Shown here piece by piece: positions 6,541 through 9,872 of a stretch of DNA of 9,872 nt. This DNA comes from Actinomycetota bacterium. Its GTDB lineage: Bacteria > Actinomycetota > UBA4738 > HRBIN12. The DNA is taken from positions 1 to 9,872 of the forward strand of contig VAYX01000073.1 of NCBI GenBank assembly GCA_005885325.1, given 5' to 3'. The translations under genes were made by a program, and so were the position numbers. Every line of letters starts with the position of its first letter. The stretch's first letter is position 1. Under the pieces are notes generated by a model. That model saw nothing but the letters and a program-made list of their open reading frames with translations. It did no database searches and had not been told where the DNA came from.

Positions 6541-7343
6541 CGGACGACCCCGCCGGCTTCCCGCTCGGTGCGGGAGGCCCCATCGGCGCGAACCCCAGCT
6601 TCTTCGACCTCGTTTCCAGAAACCGTCCTGAGGCCGTCAAGGGCCTTTCCCCGCCGCACGGCGGCGGGGACGTCTCCCATCCCCACGGGACCACCGTCCT
6701 CGGCCTGAAGTACGAAGGCGGGGTGGTGTTCGCCGGCGACACCCGGGCCACCGAAGGCTTCTCCATCGCCGACGACAAGATGGAGAAGGTCTTCGCCGCC
6801 GACGACTACTCGGCCATCGCCATCGCCGGGGCCGCCGGACAGGCCATCGAGATCGTCAAGCTCTTCCAGCTCGAGCTGGAGCACTACGAGAAGATCACCG
6901 GCGACCGCCTGTCCCTCGAGGGCAAGGCCAACCGCCTTGCCCAGATGATCCGGGGCAACTTCCCGCTGGCCCTCCAGGGCCTGGTGGTCGTGCCGCTGTT
7001 CGGCGGGTTCGACGAGCGTCGCAACGAGGGCCGGATCTTCTACTACGACGCCACCGGCGGCCGGTGGGAGGAGGACGACTACCGGGCCACCGGGTCCGGC
7101 GAGCGTCCGGCCAAGGGCTCGCTCAAGAAGCGGTGGCGGCCCGGGCTGTCCCGGGACGAGGCCATCCGCGTTGCCGTGGAGGCGCTGGTCGATGCTGCCG
7201 AGGAGGATGCGGCCACCGGTGGGCCCGATCCGGCGCGGGGGATCTTCCCGACGATCCTGGTGGTGGCCGCGGAAGGGGTCTCCTCCGTCCCCGACGACGA
7301 GGTGCGATCGGCCTATGAAGCGGTGGTGGGGGCCAGGTCCTGA
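6537..7343 (+). CDS. prcB: 20S proteasome beta subunit PrcB (Ntn hydrolase)
   Basis: PrcB forms the proteolytic inner rings of the 20S core. The ATG at 6537 overlaps the pup stop and gives 268 residues. Residues 1-51 are a propeptide ending HG. Autocleavage there would expose Thr52 as the nucleophile of the mature chain (TTVLGLKYEGGVV). In mature numbering, the supporting residues Asp17 (Asp68, in AGDTRAT) and Lys33 (Lys84, in KMEKVF) are present, so the subunit looks active. The LELEHYEK, RGNFPLALQGL and GRIFYYDATGGRWEEDDY blocks are typical of actinobacterial PrcB and differ from the shorter HslV. The start shown is chosen over upstream in-frame codons because those would lie inside pup. 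A perfect hairpin lies in the propeptide coding region at 6648-6670. prcA overlaps the stop by one base. Confidence 0.97.
   Translation: MTDDPAGFPLGAGGPIGANPSFFDLVSRNRPEAVKGLSPPHGGGDVSHPHGTTVLGLKYEGGVVFAGDTRATEGFSIADDKMEKVFAADDYSAIAIAGAAGQAIEIVKLFQLELEHYEKITGDRLSLEGKANRLAQMIRGNFPLALQGLVVVPLFGGFDERRNEGRIFYYDATGGRWEEDDYRATGSGERPAKGSLKKRWRPGLSRDEAIRVAVEALVDAAEEDAATGGPDPARGIFPTILVVAAEGVSSVPDDEVRSAYEAVVGARS
6648..6670 (+). other. Perfect hairpin inside the prcB propeptide region
   Basis: TCCCCGCCGC (6648-6657), loop ACG, GCGGCGGGGA (6661-6670) form a 10-bp perfect stem. It encodes part of the poorly conserved propeptide (SPPHGGGD) and starts 108 bases after the pup stop. It could stall degradation of upstream pup RNA or ribosomes, but GC-rich Pro/Gly codons alone could also produce it. 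Confidence 0.5.
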
Positions 7344-8029
7344 TGGCGTTCATGCCCTACGTCCCTCCCGAGCAGCTCATGAAGGACCGCTCGGACTTCG
7401 CCCACAAGGGCATCGCCCGGGGCAAATCGGTGGTGGGACTCGAACACGCGGATGGGGTCCTGTTCATCGCGGAGAACCCCAGCTCCACGCTGCACAAGAT
7501 CTCGGAGATCTACGACCGGATCGCCTTCGCCGGGGTGGGGAAGTACAGCGAGTTCGAGGACCTTCGGATCGCCGGCGTGCGCCTCGCCGATCTCCGGGGG
7601 TACTCGTACGGGCGAGAGGACGTCCGAGCCCGGGACATCGCCAACGGGTATTCCCAGGCCCTGTCCACCATCTTCACCCAGCAGATGAAGCCGTACGAGG
7701 TGGAGATCCTGGTGGCGGAGGTAGCGAGCGACTACGGACGCAACGAGATCTACCACATCCTGTTCGACGGGACCGTCACCGACGAGCACGGGTTCGTCGG
7801 GATCGGCGGCCACGCCGATACCCTGACCGAGGCCCTCAAGGGGACGTTTCAGGAAGGCTGGGACCTGGCCACCGCCGTGAAGGAAGCCGTGAAGGCGCTC
7901 TCCAGCGCCGAGGGCCGCGAGATCGAGCCCGCGTCGATCGAGGCCGGGCTCCTGGACCGGACCCGATCCCAGCGCCGGAAGTTCCGCCGCCTCTCCGACG
8001 ACGAGGTCGAGCGGATCCTGTCCGGCTAG
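7343..8029 (+). CDS. prcA: 20S proteasome alpha subunit PrcA
   Basis: PrcA forms the outer, gated rings of the 20S core and offers the pockets for the Mpa GQYL tail. The protein has 228 residues. The N-terminal gate and first helix (YVPPEQLMKDRSDFAHKGIA, about 6-25) match actinobacterial PrcA. They are followed by KSVVGLEHADGVLFIAENPS, KISEIYDRIAFAGVGKY, and the PYEVEILVAEV strand. There is no N-terminal catalytic Thr, as expected for an alpha subunit. The start is an ATG at 7343 in TGATG, sharing one base with the prcB stop, so the two subunits are probably translated in a coupled and roughly equal way. The C-terminal tail is short and lacks the longer extension of the mycobacterial protein. 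Confidence 0.96.
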   Translation: MAFMPYVPPEQLMKDRSDFAHKGIARGKSVVGLEHADGVLFIAENPSSTLHKISEIYDRIAFAGVGKYSEFEDLRIAGVRLADLRGYSYGREDVRARDIANGYSQALSTIFTQQMKPYEVEILVAEVASDYGRNEIYHILFDGTVTDEHGFVGIGGHADTLTEALKGTFQEGWDLATAVKEAVKALSSAEGREIEPASIEAGLLDRTRSQRRKFRRLSDDEVERILSG

Positions 8030-8059
8030 CCGCATCCCCGCGTTCGGTCCCACCGGACC

Positions 8060-8072
8060 TACACTCACCTCG
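8060..8072 (+). promoter_or_regulatory. Putative -10 element and leaderless start of pafA
   Basis: TACACT at 8060-8065 matches TANNNT and lies 6 nt before the pafA GTG at 8072. No Shine-Dalgarno sequence is present in the 42-base gap after prcA. The stretch TACACTCACC closely matches TAAGCTCACC before dop. No clear -35 hexamer is seen. Confidence 0.5.
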
Positions 8073-9430
8073 TGGACCGGCGGATCTTCGGCCTCGAGAA
8101 CGAGTACGGCGTGACCTGCACGTTCCGGGGCCAGCGGCGCCTCTCGCCCGACGAGGTGGCCCGGTACCTGTTCCGCCGGGTGGTGCACTGGGGCCGGTCC
8201 TCGAACGTGTTCCTGGAGAACGGGGCCCGGCTGTACCTCGACGTCGGCTCCCATCCCGAGTACGCCACGCCCGAGTGCGATTCGATCACCGACCTCGTTG
8301 CCCATGACAAGGCGGGGGAGCGGATCCTCGAGGCCCTTCTTGCCGCGGCCGAGGTGCGCCTGCACGAGGAGGGCATCTCGGGCCAGGTCTATCTGTTCAA
8401 GAACAACACCGACTCGGCGGGGAACTCCTACGGCTGCCACGAGAACTACCTGGTGGCCCGGCAGGGTGAGTTCGCGCGGATGGCCGACATCCTCATCCCG
8501 TTCTTCGTCACCCGTCAGATCTACTGCGGGGCGGGCAAGGTCCTCCACGGGCCGCGGGGGGCGCAGTTCTGCATCGCCCAGCGCGCCGAGCACATCTGGG
8601 AGGGCGTGTCGTCGGCCACGACCAGGTCGCGCCCGATCATCAACACCCGGGACGAGCCCCACGCCGACGCCGAGCGGTTCCGGCGCCTGCACGTGATCGT
8701 GGGGGACTCGAACATGAACGAGTGGACCACGTTCCTGAAGGTGGGCATCACCGATCTGGTGTTGCGGATGGTCGAGGCCAACACGGTGATGCGCGACCTC
8801 ACGCTGGAGAACCCCATCCGGGCCATCCGCGAGATCTCCCACGACATCGCGGGCAAGAAGCGGGTGCGGCTGGCGAACGGCCGGGAGCTCACCGCGATCG
8901 AGATCCAGGACGAGTACTACGAGCGCACGGTGAAGTTCGTCGAGCGCCGAGGGGGCGACCCCCAGACGAAGCAATTGCTGCTGGAGTGGCGGGACGCCCT
9001 GGACGCGCTGGGCTCCGGAGAGCCGGAGATCCTGGCCCGGAAGGTCGACTGGGTGGCCAAGATGCTGATGATCGAGCGGTACCGGGGCAAGCACCAGCTG
9101 CCGCTCTCATCGCCGAAGGTGGCGCTCCTCGACCTGGCGTACCACGACGTCAACCGGAGCCGCGGGCTCTACTACCTGATGGAGCGGTCGGGGAAGGTCG
9201 AGCGGATGGTCAGCGAGAAGGACATCTCCCGGGCCATGCGTGAGCCGCCCCAGACTACCCGGGCCAAGCTCCGGGGCGACTTCATCAAGCACGCGAAGCA
9301 GAAGCGTCGCGACTACACGGTGGATTGGGTCCACCTGAAGCTGAACGACCAGGCTCAACGCACCGTGTTGTGCAAAGACCCGTTCCGTTCGGTCGACGAC
9401 CGGGTGGAGCAGCTCATCGCCCACATGTGA
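8072..9430 (+). CDS. pafA: Pup-protein ligase PafA
   Basis: PafA uses ATP to phosphorylate the C-terminal Glu of Pup and joins it to the side-chain amine of a target lysine. The protein has 452 residues, the usual PafA length. The nucleotide/Mg motif is GLENEYGV (7-14, Glu9 and Glu11) and the catalytic Asp is Asp57 in LYLDVGSHPEYATPEC. The Dop-loop insertion found in the paralogue at 4748-6232 is absent, which separates the two. Other family blocks are FKNNTDSAGNSYGCHEN, RPIINTRDEPHAD, HVIVGDSNMNEW and the C-terminal FIKHAKQKRRDYTVDWVHLK region. The GTG start at 8072 gives the family N-terminus MDRRIFGLENEYG. The gene is separated from prcA by 42 bases holding a putative promoter, so it may be transcribed both with the operon and on its own. 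Confidence 0.96.
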   Translation: MDRRIFGLENEYGVTCTFRGQRRLSPDEVARYLFRRVVHWGRSSNVFLENGARLYLDVGSHPEYATPECDSITDLVAHDKAGERILEALLAAAEVRLHEEGISGQVYLFKNNTDSAGNSYGCHENYLVARQGEFARMADILIPFFVTRQIYCGAGKVLHGPRGAQFCIAQRAEHIWEGVSSATTRSRPIINTRDEPHADAERFRRLHVIVGDSNMNEWTTFLKVGITDLVLRMVEANTVMRDLTLENPIRAIREISHDIAGKKRVRLANGRELTAIEIQDEYYERTVKFVERRGGDPQTKQLLLEWRDALDALGSGEPEILARKVDWVAKMLMIERYRGKHQLPLSSPKVALLDLAYHDVNRSRGLYYLMERSGKVERMVSEKDISRAMREPPQTTRAKLRGDFIKHAKQKRRDYTVDWVHLKLNDQAQRTVLCKDPFRSVDDRVEQLIAHM

Positions 9431-9433
9431 GGA

Positions 9434-9455
9434 TCCTGAGCGCTTCCTGAGCGTT
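9434..9455 (+). repeat. 11-bp-period direct repeat downstream of pafA
   Basis: TCCTGAGCG occurs at 9434-9442 and again at 9445-9453, with units TCCTGAGCGCT and TCCTGAGCGTT. An 11-bp period places both copies on the same face of the helix, as in tandem half-sites of OmpR/PhoB-type response regulators. It lies about 100 bases upstream of the small membrane protein gene. The second copy can also pair imperfectly with CGCCAGGA (9456-9463), so a role in RNA is an alternative. Confidence 0.4.
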
Positions 9456-9538
9456 CGCCAGGAGTCTCGCGCCGAGGGCATCCGCCTCTCGCACGCCTCC
9501 GTAGTACCCGCGTAGGCAGCAACCAGCCATCGAGACGG

Positions 9539-9545
9539 AAAGGAG
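9539..9545 (+). promoter_or_regulatory. Strong ribosome binding site of the small membrane protein gene
   Basis: AAAGGAG ends 7 nt before the ATG at 9553. This near-ideal site and spacing is the main evidence that the short reading frame is translated. Confidence 0.7.
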
Positions 9546-9552
9546 CTGCGAG

Positions 9553-9690
9553 ATGGCGGACAAGACGACGGGTTACGGTGGGAAGTGGAAGAAGTGGCTG
9601 GCGATCTACGCGGTGGTCGGAGTCATCGCGTACCTGATCATCTACCTCGTGTTCTTCCACCACGGTGGATCCGGGGGCGGTCTCTACTAA
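9553..9690 (+). CDS. Small single-helix membrane protein, unknown function
   Basis: This 45-residue frame starts at ATG 9553, after a strong ribosome binding site, and ends with TAA at 9688-9690. The first ~15 residues are polar and basic (MADKTTGYGGKWKKW). They are followed by one hydrophobic segment at about 15-35 (LAIYAVVGVIAYLIIYLVFF), then HH and a glycine-rich tail ending GGGLY. The basic side before the helix suggests an N-in topology with a short outer tail. I do not recognise a family. It is separated from pafA by 122 bases that contain a direct repeat, so it may have its own control. Its end overlaps by a few bases the convergent coding sequence on the - strand. A role in the proteasome pathway would be inferred from position only. 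Confidence 0.72.
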   Translation: MADKTTGYGGKWKKWLAIYAVVGVIAYLIIYLVFFHHGGSGGGLY

Positions 9691-9872
9691 GCGCCCAGGG
9701 CCTTCCCCGGCCAGTTTCGGCCGCGGGCGGAGGTGCGGCCGGCGAGGACGCCGGCCGCACCGGCCGACAGGAAGAAGGCCGGGTCGTCCTTCGGTGTGCG
9801 GCCCATCGACTCGATCTCGAAAGCGAGCTGATCGAGCCTGTCGAGGGCCGGTCGTCCGTCGACCTCGACGAG
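9687..9872 (-). CDS. C-terminal part of an unrecognised protein (5' end beyond window)
   Basis: On the - strand a frame is open from the window edge (9872) to a TAG at 9687-9689, giving 61 residues. About 87% of its codons end in G or C, in line with a real gene here. The visible part has an acidic/amphipathic stretch (VDGRPALDRLDQLAFEIES), then GRTPKDDPAFFLSAGAAGVLAGR, with a short hydrophobic run, and a basic tail ending PGKALGA. The pattern of Asp-Pro followed by a small-residue helix and Gly-Arg is reminiscent of C-terminal membrane-associated helices in some envelope proteins. That is only a resemblance, and no function is assigned. It converges with the 45-residue gene, overlapping it by about 4 bases. 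Confidence 0.55.
   Translation of the reverse strand, partial: LVEVDGRPALDRLDQLAFEIESMGRTPKDDPAFFLSAGAAGVLAGRTSARGRNWPGKALGA
9732..9761 (+). terminator. Strong 13-bp hairpin, possible terminator of the + strand operon
   Basis: GGTGCGGCCGGCG (9732-9744), loop AGGA, CGCCGGCCGCACC (9749-9761) form a perfect 13-bp stem 41 bases after the last + strand stop. It lies inside the convergent - strand frame, encoding GAAGVLAGRT. No T-run follows on either strand, so it is not a classical intrinsic terminator, but it could stop or protect the 3' end of the pafA-side transcript. Confidence 0.4.

Noticed and set aside
6537..7343. HslV-type protease instead of PrcB
   Set aside because: The propeptide, the extended GRWEEDDY region, the length and the adjacent pup and prcA identify it as PrcB; no hslU is present.
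7313..9094. Long - strand open frame (593 codons) opposite prcA and pafA
   Set aside because: It spans two well-identified genes in antisense and has Leu/Val/Asp/Gly/Arg-rich composition typical of GC-rich shadow frames, with no domain.
9502..9507. TAGTAC as a -10 element for the 45-residue gene
   Set aside because: It lacks the final T of TANNNT, and nothing around it supports a promoter strongly enough.
1..9872. tRNA, rRNA, CRISPR, insertion sequence or phage signatures
   Set aside because: No cloverleaf, repeat-spacer array, transposase, integrase or terminal inverted repeats were seen. Nearly all of the window is explained by housekeeping-type genes with uniform composition.

Overview
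The window is about 9.9 kb of GC-rich DNA, roughly two thirds G+C by eye with strong G/C preference at third codon positions. It carries a complete bacterial proteasome and pupylation locus: mpa/arc, dop, pup, prcB, prcA and pafA, in that order and all on the + strand. This order, with trmI just upstream, is the arrangement known from Actinobacteria, so the source is most likely an actinobacterium. Pup ends in Glu rather than Gln, some starts look leaderless, and the flanking genes do not match the mycobacterial layout as I remember it. These points fit a less-studied lineage, but I cannot name it from sequence alone.

Layout. Positions 1-894 hold most of a methylenetetrahydrofolate reductase family protein whose N-terminus lies outside the window. 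Positions 929-2029 encode a predicted lipoprotein HtrA/DegP-type serine protease with one PDZ domain. Positions 2066-2857 encode TrmI, the tRNA m1A58 methyltransferase. A 126-base gap then holds a probable promoter. Next come mpa (2984-4738), dop (4748-6232), pup (6334-6540, GTG start), prcB (6537-7343), prcA (7343-8029) and pafA (8072-9430). After pafA lie a 122-base gap with an 11-bp-period direct repeat, a 45-residue one-helix membrane protein (9553-9690) and, on the - strand, the C-terminal end of an unrecognised protein running off the right edge (9687-9872).

How the genes work together. PafA ligates Pup to lysines of target proteins, and Dop removes it again. The Mpa ATPase ring recognises pupylated substrates through its N-terminal coiled coils, unfolds them, and docks on the PrcA/PrcB 20S core through its C-terminal GQYL motif. 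Because this Pup is encoded with a terminal Glu, the Pup-deamidating step of Dop should not be needed, leaving depupylation as its expected role. Pup, prcB and prcA overlap or abut and are probably translated together. Putative -10 elements of the form TAnnCTC(A/G)CC lie before mpa, dop and pafA. At dop and pafA they sit 6 nt before the start codon, which suggests leaderless mRNAs.

I found no undescribed multi-gene system: the core is a canonical Pup-proteasome locus. The less ordinary details are the Glu-ending Pup, the shared start-proximal promoter motif, two strong hairpins inside coding sequence, the 11-bp direct repeat, and the small membrane protein after pafA.
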